Positions 23,464 to 35,584 of a stretch of 64,000 nt of DNA are shown one piece after another. The notes beneath the pieces are model-generated. The model was not told the origin of the DNA. It made no database searches and worked only from the letters and a program-made list of their open reading frames with translations. A program made the translations under genes and the position numbers. Positions within the stretch are counted from its first letter, which is position 1; each line of letters opens with the position of its first letter. This stretch comes from Enchytraeus crypticus (lineage: Eukaryota; Annelida; Clitellata; Enchytraeida; Enchytraeidae): assembly GCA_905160935.1 (NCBI GenBank), contig CAJHZI010000264.1, forward strand, positions 387,501 through 451,500, given 5' to 3'.

Positions 23464-26400
23464 ATGTCTCGAGTGAAGAATTCTGATCACCTGACAATGA
23501 ATAGTGGTGAGCCAACAGTGAGTAGAATGACGCGATCTAAGGCTAAGCGCTTGGAGGAGAATAATCTGCTAGAAACTTCTGTTTCAAACAGCAATAAGGA
23601 TGTGACAGGTCTTGTGTCACGTGTGCCAAATAGTAATACCACCTGTGGGGAGACGTCAAGTGGCTGTGACGGCGTTGTGGCAGGAGCTTCTACGAACATT
23701 GTGGACGGCGTGCAAGCAGGGCCCAGTCGTGATGATACTCACAGACCTCCAAGATCTTCTGGAGTTATTGGAAAAGATTCTGCTAGCTCTGATAAGAAAT
23801 CTGCTGATAAACGTTTAATAAAGCGATCGTCAAAATCTGCATCTAGTGGCTCTAACTCAAAGAATTCAGAAAAGTCTGCTGGTAAATCTAAATCCAAGCA
23901 GATGTCTCAGGAACTGGAGAAGAGTAATCAAGCTTCGACTAGCCAAGCCTCTTCTGATTCAGTGGAACAAGACCGTCCTGAACCTCCATCTTCTCCAGAA
24001 CCTAACTGCACAATATGTCTTGATCGAGTGAAGAATAAATCTTTTACTGATGCCTGCTGTCATATCTTCTGTTACACGTGTCTGCGCAAGTGGGCATCTA
24101 CTAGACCCGTATGCCCGCTCTGTCAAAAGAAATTTACTAAAATAAATTACAGTATTAAATCTTTGGATGAATTTAAGACATACAATGTTAATGATCCTGC
24201 TCAAGTAGATGACGATGACGATGATGATAACGATTCAATGGAAGAGTTTATAGCTAATTATATACATTTACAGCGTGGAGATCTGATGGAGTTCCATTCT
24301 CAGATAAATCAGGAAAATGAGAGATTTGGGCAGCCATCATTTGATACATACAGATCATCGTTCAATCTGGTATTTCCTACAGCAACTAGCACGCTTCGCA
24401 CGTATCTGCGAGATCCTCGCAGCACTTCTGATGCCCAGTCTCTCTATGGTCTGGGAACTTCCAGGCATCCTTTACCTTTTCATGCTCATTTTCAGCGTGA
24501 TCCAGCAGCAGGACAGTCCCCTCCTTATGGAATAGTATTTGAAGATCCTCCAGCTAGTCCAGGTGATTATGAAGTTACCATTGGTCCAGGGCCTTTTGAT
24601 AGTAGCTTTGATGTGATATCAATGTTAGGAAGGGCTCGCTCCTATCTCTCTTCTCATGGCCTGACGACGAGTGCTCTGGGCAGACAACTAGTGGACGATG
24701 CTCTGGCTCAGTCGCAGAACACGACGGCTACAACTCTTGAGCGCGAGGCCAGGAGACGAGACTTTAGACGTCGTATTTACCAGACAGGCATGAAAGTAAC
24801 AGAATTGCGCTCGCCAGTTGACGGATCAGTGCTTCAGTATCGCAGGGATGTGACTCCTGCAGTCATTGCAGCAGATCGTCCACTTCTCAGACGTATATCA
24901 AGCTGGGTTCTTCGTGAATTAGAATTTCTTCTGCCCGACTTGGATGCCCGTGGTGTGCTAGAGGTGAGGGATGTTGTGCTGGACCTGGTGCTGAGGTTTG
25001 ATATTAAATCGGAAGAGTTTGCTGAACACTTGAGACCCTACCTGGGCAGTGACGTAATCGGACAGTTCGTGCACGAGTTCTACAGTTTTGTGTGTGCCCC
25101 GATGGAAGCTGTGGCTGCTGGGTACGACCTGTGCACTGTGTATGAGCTTGCTTCACTGTCCATCAGCAGTGATGACGACTCTGACGTTGAGATAGTTGCA
25201 ACACCTTCCTGCTCCTCGTCGAACACTGCTGTAACTGTTGTACGAACTGAGCCGGAGCTACCAGTAACAGTGATTGAATTGTCTGATATACCAGGCCCTT
25301 CACATAGAAATATAAGTGAAATAATTAGAGGTAATTTTCAGAGATCAGAAATGAATAGGAATCCAATACCTGGTACATCTCACTCACTAACTAATCTATC
25401 CTCTTCTGTTTCCACCTTGAAATCGCCGGAAACTGTTAATGATGTATCTACTTTCTGTGATAGAGCAATTGAGGATGGCACCTCAGCCGATAATGGTAAG
25501 CCTTCTCGATGTACAATTATTGATGACCATGTTGATGAACCGCTTCAGCCTTCTTATGGTGCACTAGAGTCCAGTCCCCTAGCTTTGAGAAGAGACATGA
25601 AGAGCGGCTCTGAATTTCCTTCATCTTCTATTTGGTCTCTATCTAAAGATAGAACGTATAGGGAAGAGAGTGAGAAACAGGATGTCTTCATCTGTTCAAA
25701 ACCTTATCAGGTTGAAGCAACAACGTACAGGAGTTCAAACAGTCCAACTGTAGATGATTCTGTTAATGCAGAATCATCGAGGAAGCCTTCAATATGTCTG
25801 TCCGATGCTGATAGTGATCTAGTTGTAACTTACGTTGAACCCTATAAATCTAAGTCAATGATTTCACTAGTGTCTTCCAGTGAGGATGAATGCAAGAAGA
25901 CAGATATGTTATATTCTGATTCAAAATATAAGAAGAAAACTAAGCGAAAAAGAAAGAAAAGTAGATCCTCTAGTGACGAATGCTCTCACAAGAATTACAA
26001 GAGATATTTCAGCAAAATTCTGCATTCTAAAAAATCACCTTTCGAAGGAGGCTCTGATACTGATGAAGGTGTTTGTTGTAGACACTGCGCAAGCCACAGC
26101 TCTAAGACGACAATGAAAACTGATGATATGTATGATAATGATGCTAAGACTGGTTCTAAAATGTCAGTTGGCGTTGATCGAATTAGTGATTCTTGCATTT
26201 CTAGTGTATGTGATGACTCTCACAAGCAAGGTTCTGATATATCAGGTATTTCTGTGATGGCTTCTTCATCCACCATGACTGACGAACTCTCCAATAATGG
26301 AAGATGCAGACACTCTAGGCTTAATCATGAGAGCAATGATAGCTTGGATTGCAAATTGAACTTCAAGGTACAAGATGTGTGTGACATTGCATTGCTGGAT

Positions 26401-29400
26401 CAGGAAACTAATACTGCCGAGCATCACAGTCATAGTCGAAGGGCTGCAGAGAAGAGACCGGTCAAAAATATACCACATCGTTGTAAATGTGGTCAATTGG
26501 TTAGTGTCTTTGAGTCAACGGCTGATTTGCTTTTGGCTGATCCTATATCGGAGAGCTCGGAAGCTTCGTCAGAGCAAAGTTATCCTGTAGATTTGATGCT
26601 GGATGGTGAAAAAAGAAATGACTCCTGTAAAAGTGTTCGACATGATCGTGTGAGATCTATATGCAGGAAGTGTGAGCCCAGTGCCCAGGTGAGAGTCTAT
26701 AGTGCTAAGAGAGTTCGAGCATATGTGTGTGATAGCGACAGTAGTGATGACGTAGAGGTTGTGGCAGAGAGCAAAGCAAGTCGTCGCAGGAAACGTCGTA
26801 AGAGGTCCGCTTTTGCCATAAACATAGTATCAGATTCTGATGATGAAGATAGATGCATGGAGAAAAGAAAAAAAAGAAATTCTCACAGTAAGAACGATGT
26901 ATTGTATATTGGCGATGAAATAGACATTGAATCATTGCAAGACCAGAACCGGGAAAAACAGTATGATGCTGGGCTGAGTGAAAGAGAATATCTAACGAAT
27001 GGAAAGAGCAATGACACGGAAGTTAATGCGGAGGTGGGTAAGACAAAATTCAAGAAGCATCATAGTGGACACAAGAAATCAAGTAGACTTAGTGCAGTAA
27101 CTCTGACATCTCAGAGTGCTTCAGCGCAGTGCAGCGGGACTGCCTGTCATGAGACCTCGGTGAATCCTGTTGAAAATAGTCAGTCTGGGCACAGTGCTAA
27201 CTTATCTGTAGCGAGTTTTGCTGTGTCTGCTGCTCCTGAATTGCTTGCAGGTGTTGATGAATCGGTGCGTAGTTGTTCTAATGTAATGCCTTGCCTTGCT
27301 GTAACTGAAGTCAGCCCGGCTTCTGATTTATCTCTCAACAGAGTGATGAACGAGAATACAAGGGTGGAAACTGAGTACATCAATGTCGTTGTAGCTGGTG
27401 ATGCAGAACATGCAGTGAACAGTGATTTAAATACGACATCTGCTGATAGGGGAGTTTCAGTAGAAGAATTAAGAACTGATGTTGCAGTAGCTTCTCGTAC
27501 TAACAACCCTGAATCGTTTTCTGATTACTGTGATAATAAACATGAAACTGGACGTTCAGAAAATCTTAATGAAATTTTTTCAAATCCTTCTAGTTGTAAC
27601 TTATTCTCTAACTCGCCACGATTATGTGATAGCACTGAAGCTGGTCAATATGAAGATGTTTTGTTGAGATCTCATGGTGTGTCTCCGAGTTTTCTGACTC
27701 AAGACAACGCACTGGTGAATCCTAATTCCTGCGTGTCTGTTGCTGTGAAAGCTAATGATGATAACACAGTAGCGATGTGTGGTTCAAATGTCGTTGAGAG
27801 TGTCATGCCGAATCTTTGTGATAATATAAACTGCAGCGATACTGTTGCTGTCAGCAACAGCAGCTCTGATCCATTCAACGTCTCACGGCGTGATGAGAGC
27901 AATGTGATGACCACTAGCAACCTTAATCTATCTTCTCTTTCTCAGGATCATATGACGGATGATACTCCTAGAGCTTCATTGATGACGCAGGTTTTAAATC
28001 TGTCTCTCGGTACAATCGCAGTAACAGACAGAGATTTTGAAGACTATAGAAGCGGTACTGAAGATCCTGATGCTGCATTGAATGAGCTACAGAACTGTGC
28101 TGCTGCATCACCAGATTGTGTTTGTACAGGGGATAGTATCAGTAGCGACATAGAAGAAAGGAACGGTTTGACTGTAGATAGTGCTATTGCGCTGGAGTCT
28201 GATAATTCTGTGATGTGTATTGAAGACTTGCGTGATGAGAGAGATGCTGTGAGCGTATCGTTGGATCACTGTCAGCCCAGCACATCCAGGGGTCCTCACG
28301 TTCTCTCGTGGTCGCTGAGTAGGAGTGGCAGAGCCATGTGGATTCTCTCTGACTCATCTTCAGAGAGTTCAGATGATGAGCTGTTTGTTCATTCATATCT
28401 GAGAAAATATCGTAAAAGCCGGTTCAATTCTACCGATCCACAACAACTAAGCAATGACAGTAATTCAGAAGAAGTGTATCAAAACTACGCAACAACTTCC
28501 ATGGAGCCATTGAACAGAGATACAGCGAGGGCTGAGACAGTGACTGAGGTCTGTAGTAATTCTTCAGTATCATCAGACGAAAGCTTTCACATAGTCTCTC
28601 AGGTACCTGCGTATTGGTTAAATCATTACTATGTAAAATCAGTTTTGTGTAAGTTATAGCTAGTGTATAGTTAGGACTAGGGTTATAGCTAGTGTATAGT
28701 TTTAACTCTCTGAGATTTTGATGTTAGACAAACGTATATGGATTAATATTTTAATTCATTTAAATTTATTACTTGCAGATTTTTTGTTAGTTTTTGCCAG
28801 ATAATTTTATGGGATGAAGTTATTTCATAATATAGTCTATAGGTATTTTATAAACCTACCATTTATGATGAATATGGCAATAAAACGCACATTTTTCCAA
28901 CGATGTGAAATTTTGTTGTGGGCTGTAGTTCAACTGCTCAATGGCTGTATTATGTGAGATTTGTTTTTTAATACTATGATGTACCCTAATAAATATGTAT
29001 TTTATCAGAGTGAACTTCTCCTTTACTAGTCTCTAGCATTATTATGATCAAGTATATGTATGGCCAGTGCTATTGATTGAGACTGATATGACACATGATT
29101 ATTGTTGAGGCCAGTTGAATGGAAAATATGTGATAAATTCAAACAAGTATGTTAGAGGGCAAATTTTCAATTGGGTTTTTCTGCACATGTTTTGATGTCT
29201 AGTAGCAATAATTATACAGTAGGTTCTGATCGATAACTTTGACGGTTTCCAGTGATATTAAATATTACTTCCAGTAATATTTAACTAGTGCTGCACAAAT
29301 ATACGTCAATGTATACAATGTATCCTTGAAAATTTTAGAAACGGATACTACTTCAAGGATTGCACAATTTAAATTAAAATAAAGTGTTTTAATTTATTTT

Positions 29401-30397
29401 ACTTTGAACAATTTTACACTTAAATTTATTGAATTTTGAGGTAAATCAACAGATAAATATATTATAAAAGTAAAGATAAAATAAGTGTGTTAGTCTGTGC
29501 TCATATTTAAAAGATATTAAAAAGTAAAACTCTGCTCTTTACACTTAGATGCCAATATGATTTTCAATTGATCAGCTACAGTTGATTTTAGTGTATCAGT
29601 TACAGCTCATTTCAGCTTATCATTTAGGGCAGATTTCAGTCTATCAGGTAAAGATCTTACCTGAATGTTTCAGAAGCAACCATTGATTTTTGAATCTTAG
29701 ATATTAGGTGGGCTGGCTTTAGTTGTTCTGTAGTATTTAGCTTACTCGCATGGTGTAGGCTGAAGTGATATGTTTGATATAAGCTAATGTTTTATTTTTG
29801 TAGGCTGAAGCTGCTGATGTTGTATCTATTGATCGACTTGAGCAACCAGGCTCAGGGAGGTTTCGCTGGTTCTGTGAGCTGGGTGGAGAGCCTCGGGTGG
29901 ACCTGGGTGGAGAGCCTCGGGTTGACCTGGGTGGAAAACCTCGGGTGGACCTGGGTGGAGAGACTCAGTCTGACGTGGGTGGAGAGCCTTGGGTGGACCT
30001 GGGTGGAGAGCCTCATGCTGACCTGGGTGGAGAGACTCGGGTTGACCTGGGTGGAGAGCCTCATGCTGACCTTGGTGGAGAGCCTCGGGTTGACCTGGGT
30101 GGAGAGACTCGGGTGGACCTGGGTGGAGAGCCTCGGGTGGACCTGGGTGGAGAGCCTCGGGCGGACCTGGGTGGAGAGACTCAGGCTGACCTGGGTGAAG
30201 AGACTTGTGAAGACCTGGGTGGAGAGACTCAGGTGGATCTGGGTGGAGAGACTCGGGTGAACCTGGGTGGGGAGATTCGTGAAGATTGTAGTAAACTGTT
30301 AGACAACTGCAACTGCTCATTAGCATTGTCGTCTGCTACTAGTGTATTGCCTGGTGAGAGAGATACAACGGAAGCAAAAGAGTGTGACACTAGTTGA
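23464..30397 (+). CDS. TOPORS: TOPORS-type RING E3 ubiquitin/SUMO ligase, two coding exons
   Basis: Exon 23464-28602 joins in phase to 29804-30397 (donor CAG|GTACCT, acceptor TTTTTGTAG), predicting about 1910 residues; human TOPORS is about 1045. Without the splice the first frame would stop at 28659 after 1731 residues. RING at residues 182-220: C182-x2-C185, C198, H200, C203, C206, C217-x2-C220. An acidic run lies at about 248-262. The TOPORS-specific helical region at about 455-565 includes ISSWVLRELEFLL, EHLRPYL and FVHEFYSFVCAPMEA. Many SUMO-interacting-type motifs follow: DSDVEIV near 573, SDLVVTYVE near 784, DDVEVVAE near 1093, VLYIGDEIDIE near 1146. A Lys/Arg patch (KKKTKRKRKKSR) lies near 825. 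Known role: a nuclear ligase acting on p53 and topoisomerase I-linked targets, with both ubiquitin and SUMO activity. The first ATG follows a splice acceptor, so a 5' non-coding exon is likely. Confidence 0.92.
29879..30286 (+). repeat. 24-bp coding minisatellite in TOPORS exon 2
   Basis: About 17 copies encoding the octapeptide LGGEPRVD and variants (ETQSDVGG, EPHADLGG, ETRVDLGG). Because the unit is a multiple of three and lacks stops, several other frames on both strands are also open. Confidence 0.93.
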
Positions 30398-30871
30398 GTA
30401 AATTTTGTTAGTCCTCAGAAATTAACTACTGAGATGAGCTGTAGTGAGGACTGTGATACAGAAAAAAGATGGCTGAAATCCTGAACCTTTTTTGTTATTA
30501 GTCTATTTAGAGGCGTTTTGAATAGAACAACAATTCGTAAATGTGTTGTTGGCCTAGCAGTACGATATCCAGCTCTAGTGCTGTATCAAATAGTAAGGCA
30601 CATTATTATGTTCTCATATTATTGCAAGTTTATACTAAAATGTGCTTCTGGAATGCTTAATAATAATATAACCATAGATATCTTTCCATCGATAAGCTTA
30701 TTGATACTATCACAATTGATGTGTCATTAACTCATCATACTATATTCTTTTGGCTTGTACTTGTTGTGATTTTGCCATTTTATGTCGTATCTGGGATTTT
30801 GCTTTTTGAGAATTTTATTTTTTGAGTATATTTTATTTTTTGATCTAGCCCTGGCTGATCATATTGAGTAA

Positions 30872-30877
30872 AATAAA
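30872..30877 (+). promoter_or_regulatory. Possible poly(A) signal of TOPORS
   Basis: AATAAA about 475 bp after the TOPORS stop. Position is plausible; there is no transcript evidence. Confidence 0.4.
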
Positions 30878-33473
30878 CAATCAGTATTGTATATGAGGAA
30901 CTTTTAGCTCACCATAGAGCGACGTCAAGATTATTTTAATAAGAATATCAATGAATTTGATACAACAAAAGAACAAATATAGACAAATTGGTATTTTAAG
31001 GCTGATTAAATTTTGAATCTAAGCTGAAGTTTATTCTTTTAAGATTATTTTAAAGTATTTGTAGCATTTTGTACTCCAATATATTGTATACATCATTTTG
31101 TTTAGATACAGAATAGTAGTTTAATTCATATATTGCAATTAATGATGCTAAAAAATAATATTCGTGCATTTTTGTATGTGTAAAAAATGTAGTTGCCAAC
31201 ATACGTAGACCTATAAAATGAAAATTTCTAAATGTATATTTATTTCTTATGCTATCCTGTATCTAAATTTCTAATCACTTTTGGTGTGAGAAAGATTTTG
31301 CGAATTGCTATGATTGAAGTTTTAGTATGAAGATTTTGTTTCGATGAACCTGGAGGAAACTCGTGCTGTCTTGCCCAGTCTCGTTCAGAGTGAAAGACTT
31401 CACTACCCTCTACCCCTGAGAATTTCTGAGGTTCATAGTATTAACAAAGCTGTAGTCTACCCACAAACTGTCAAGTAAATGACGGTTTAGATTTAAATTG
31501 TTCTGTCTCGTTCACTGTCATCTTTTTGAAAGAGACTTTAGCTGTATTTCTTCAAGATTATCAATTTTAGTTCATTCGATACTAGATCTAATGTGTATTA
31601 GTTCATTCTTAAAGCGAATTCATTTGAAATATTGAGATCTAATTTTGACACTCAAATTAACGACTATGTAACATCAGACTCCCTACTGTTGCAAGCTTTG
31701 TCGTGCAATAGTATAGTTTAGTGGTTGTGCCTCCCTAATGACTAATTTTCAAGATTTCCTGCAAACATTCTTCCTCTTTTCTTTGTCACAGTAGTTTCTC
31801 CTCCTAATCTGTGTTGCTTCGGATCTTGAATTTTTCATTGCCAAGAGCATTTTGATGGTAATCAACTACAATTATCAGTAGTTGCAGTTGTACATTTTAC
31901 TTCAGATGACCCAGACACTGTGGGTGATAGTTTTACGTTAAATCTTCATTGTATCTTCATTGTATTCTCTGTAGAATTCACTTATATATTCCTCTCTTAA
32001 TCAATTGTCTTTGTTAGCTTCAATTATTAACGAGATTGCAGTTGTTCAAGCCATATATACTAACTGATTAGCTTCTCTCCTGTTTTTTAGCAATGTAAGA
32101 AATGCCTATTGCATCCAGGAGTCTCAGATTGCTCAATATTCTGTTTCTTTCTCATTCACTGACCTCCTTATCGTCTGCGGTATAGTGTGGTTTGGTGTAT
32201 AGTTTCTCAAAAAAGTGCTCTTTACGTACTTTGTACATCACAACAGCTTTTGCCTTTATTTAACCTTAATTGAAAACCTTACTTTAAAATAAAACCTTAA
32301 TTTAACATTAGCTCTTTAAATCATTAGCTTGAATAATATCCAAGATCTAATTGCTTTCTTAAGTGTTGCGTAATCGACGTATTCGAGAATATGTTTCCGG
32401 TAGTCATGGACACAATGTGAACAAATTAGTAATAAAAGCAAAGCAACACTTTTTCTTGTTGCAAAAACTTAACAGCCAAAATATTAGCAATATCACATAT
32501 CCCATTGCTATGCAAAACTACAGTAATAGCCGTGCATACTTAGATTATAGGCCTAATTATATAAATGACAAATGCCATCCTGCTGTGAGAGATAACTGAA
32601 TACTCTGCCAGCCACGAGCGAGTAGAATTGCCGTTAATATTTGGATTTGTTCAGCGGTAACTTAGTGCTAGTTTTGTTTATGTGTAAATGAATAGTTTGG
32701 TTTATGTTATTAATAATACAATGTTGCGGTAGTATTATTTCTCTTATATCATTTTAATTCGTTCAATATAATGTGTAGAAATTAGATTTAAAAATGTACG
32801 TTAAATTCTGCGTAACGTTTGTATATTGCTTAGTGTATTTTCGTATCATTATCCAGAGTTTGAATGTATTTATTACATTGATATACTATAGTTTACATTC
32901 TCTTTCATGTCGTTTCCTTGAGGCGTATAACTTTTGCAGATAAATCCTGTACAGGTGTCAAACTTCACTGACTTTTTGAAATTGTATTCAAAGGGATATA
33001 TGAAATGGTTCACTGTGTTATTTCCATAATTAAAGTGATTACTTTTCTTGTCTTATTCCTCTATAGGCCTGTTCTTGTATATTGTACAAGTAAAAATATA
33101 ATTAATGCGTTACGCTTGTGATCTGACCAAATGTTGATAAATGTGCTTTTCCTAAGAGGTGACTTCGTAAGAGCTGTAGCAGACAATAAAAATCCTCTTC
33201 GAAATTAACAAGTGCTAGCTATGGGCGTAAAAGGGACGATTTTAACTATAGTCATAATGATTTAAATCAAATTAGAGGGAAAAAGGAAGAGAGGTTAGTT
33301 ATATAAAAGCCTACTGTATTTAGACTATTTGGATTATATTTTATAGTCATAGTATACTTAGTCATAATTTACTTTGCACAATGTCGTTCCTAAACTTCGG
33401 CACCAATTCAAGCACATATGTCACGACATTTTAATTCAGATTTTTAAGAGTGGAAAATAGTTTGCATAATTAT
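30878..33473. other. Intergenic, nothing recognised
   Basis: AT-rich, mostly unique sequence. Short open frames (for example near 32363-32599) show no family features or codon structure I recognise. Confidence 0.5.
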
Positions 33474-34440
33474 CAGTGATGGGACCAAAACAGTTCTTGC
33501 AAGACCAATACAGTGACCCGCAAAACTAAGACCAAGACAGTAAAATACTGTCTCGAGACACTCTTGAGACAAGAATGTCTTGTCTCTTGTTTGAAAGAAA
33601 TAATAGTATATACATTTAATATTATTCATTAGAATTTAAAGCCTACATGATGCATCTGCTTGTGTCATTGACATGCTGTTGAGCAGGACTGACGCTATAA
33701 ACGTGGCTTTAACTTTTTTACTTGATCTCCGTTTGTAATTTCATGAACGTGAATGAATTTAGGCGATAGTCGTACAGGCTACATTGCAAATGCATTCATG
33801 CATTTTGAAGGCTTAAATAAATGCATGGATGCATTTACGTGTAGTTATTAATTAGTTATAAATTTACATGTTATATAAAGTCATCAGTGCTGATGCAATG
33901 TTGAAAGAAATTAAAGATAATGCTAAAGTACTAACCAATCATAACAACATAACATCAAAAAACTAAATAGTCTAAAATATTCAGAGACTTAAGAAATCAA
34001 TAGTTATTAAGTCAGACTGTTAGTATAGGTCAACGACAAAAGCACTTTTGTTTCACGGTTGGAATGGAATGTTTGGGTAACTTAGGTAGAAGAATGGGTA
34101 TATATCATGCTGTAAGCCTGTAATGAGACCAGGAATATCTATAAAAAATACAAATGCTGACTGCGATATGAGTACAACAATATTGAGTCCTTAAATGTAA
34201 TAAGAGAAATTTTAGAATATAAACATTAGTAAACATACCAAAAAACAACTGAATTAAACAGAGATTGAAGTAATCTGCACTTTCAAAGGGTTCAACTTAA
34301 TCAAATACCACTTCTTTATGTGAATCAACTTTAAGATATGAGCAAGTAAAATACTTCCTTCTCACGAGTTAATAGTATTGGTCTTGCAAGACATGTCTTT
34401 GCCTTGCAAGACCATGAAAGCTTCTAGGTCCCAATCTTCT
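33474..34440. mobile_element. Possible non-autonomous hAT-like element
   Basis: The left end reads CAGTGATGGGACC and then TCTTGCAAGACCAATAC. The right end has the inverted partners GTATTGGTCTTGCAAGAC and GGTCCCAATC. The start resembles hAT ends, but the outermost bases do not pair well and no 8-bp target duplication was found. No transposase. Confidence 0.35.
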
Positions 34441-35190
34441 CATATTGGCGACTGAAAATTTCATGGAAATAAATGCTGTAGGAGTCGAGTTAGACCCCCC
34501 TATACTCCTTGTGGTACATAAAACCTGTTTTTCAATACTATATTTCTGAAATAAATGTCAAATCTACCTTCAATCTAAATGCATGACTGTAACCGTTTCA
34601 GGAACGTGCGAAATGCCGTATTAATGGAAGCTTGGGCTGAACTGTGGCTTGTTGACAAGTTGTTCGACAGCGAATCAGTAGGTGCCAGGTTAAAATCCAG
34701 TGATCTCCCAGTCACTGACATGATATTCAAGCAGTAAACTGACGTTAAACTTGGCTTTAGCCTCCAAAGATAGCCTCTAGCGCTACATCTAATGGGTTAA
34801 CGGTTGGTGGTTTTTGGCTCGGACTACTGTAACTTCTTGTTTCTCTCCAAATATGGAGATAAATAATAAGATAATAGGGGCCTATTTAGATTATATCTAA
34901 AATTTACAAATCCAATGAACATGGAGGTTTTCTCATTGATTATAGGAAGATGCTTAAGATGGAAAGTCATCAAAGGGCTTGCATTCATGCACCGAGTTAC
35001 TTAACATGATCCAGCAAGCCACTATAATTGTGGACCAGATTTATGGGTTGTTGCTACTGTAAGCCTCTAAGTTTCTCACCTAGTAAAATCTTCGGGGATA
35101 CTCAAAGTAGGCCTATAGAGATTCCGGCGATAATTTGAGACTTAATGAAAGTAACGCATAGATAAAAGTTTCTATAAACAGCATAATTCA
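34441..35190. other. Intergenic stretch before the LINE nest
   Basis: Apart from the old SINE at 34634, no gene or repeat was recognised. Confidence 0.4.
34634..34762 (+). mobile_element. tRNA-derived SINE, family A (old copy)
   Basis: Divergent head GTTGACAAGTTGTTCGACAG, B box AGGTTAAAATCCAG, then CCAGTCACTGACATGATATT and AAACTGACGTTAAAC. Confidence 0.7.
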
Positions 35191-35191
<1 letters not shown>

Positions 35192-35239
<48 letters not shown>

Positions 35240-35362
35240 TGTATATATATATAATATCTATATAAATATGTATATAATATAGATCTATATACATATAATT
35301 CAGTGATATATAAATGTATATACATGTATATAGCGTATATATATATATGCATATTTATATAA

Positions 35363-35416
<54 letters not shown>

Positions 35417-35505
35417 CAATATATATATATATATATCCGCATGTATATATATATATATATTATATATATATATATAATATATACATGTGCATATACATGT
35501 ATATG

Positions 35506-35572
<67 letters not shown>

Positions 35573-35574
35573 TA
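35192..35574. repeat. Long imperfect (AT)n region
   Basis: About 380 bp of AT tract with GTAC/CACA interruptions. It ends where the L2-like LINE begins. Poly-Tyr/Ile open frames here are artefacts. Confidence 0.95.
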
Positions 35575-35584
35575 TATACGTGTA

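Noticed and set aside
29826-30326. Long minus-strand and second-frame ORFs over the 24-bp repeat
   Set aside because: A stop-free repeat of a length divisible by three opens several frames at once; only the frame joined by the splice sites fits TOPORS.
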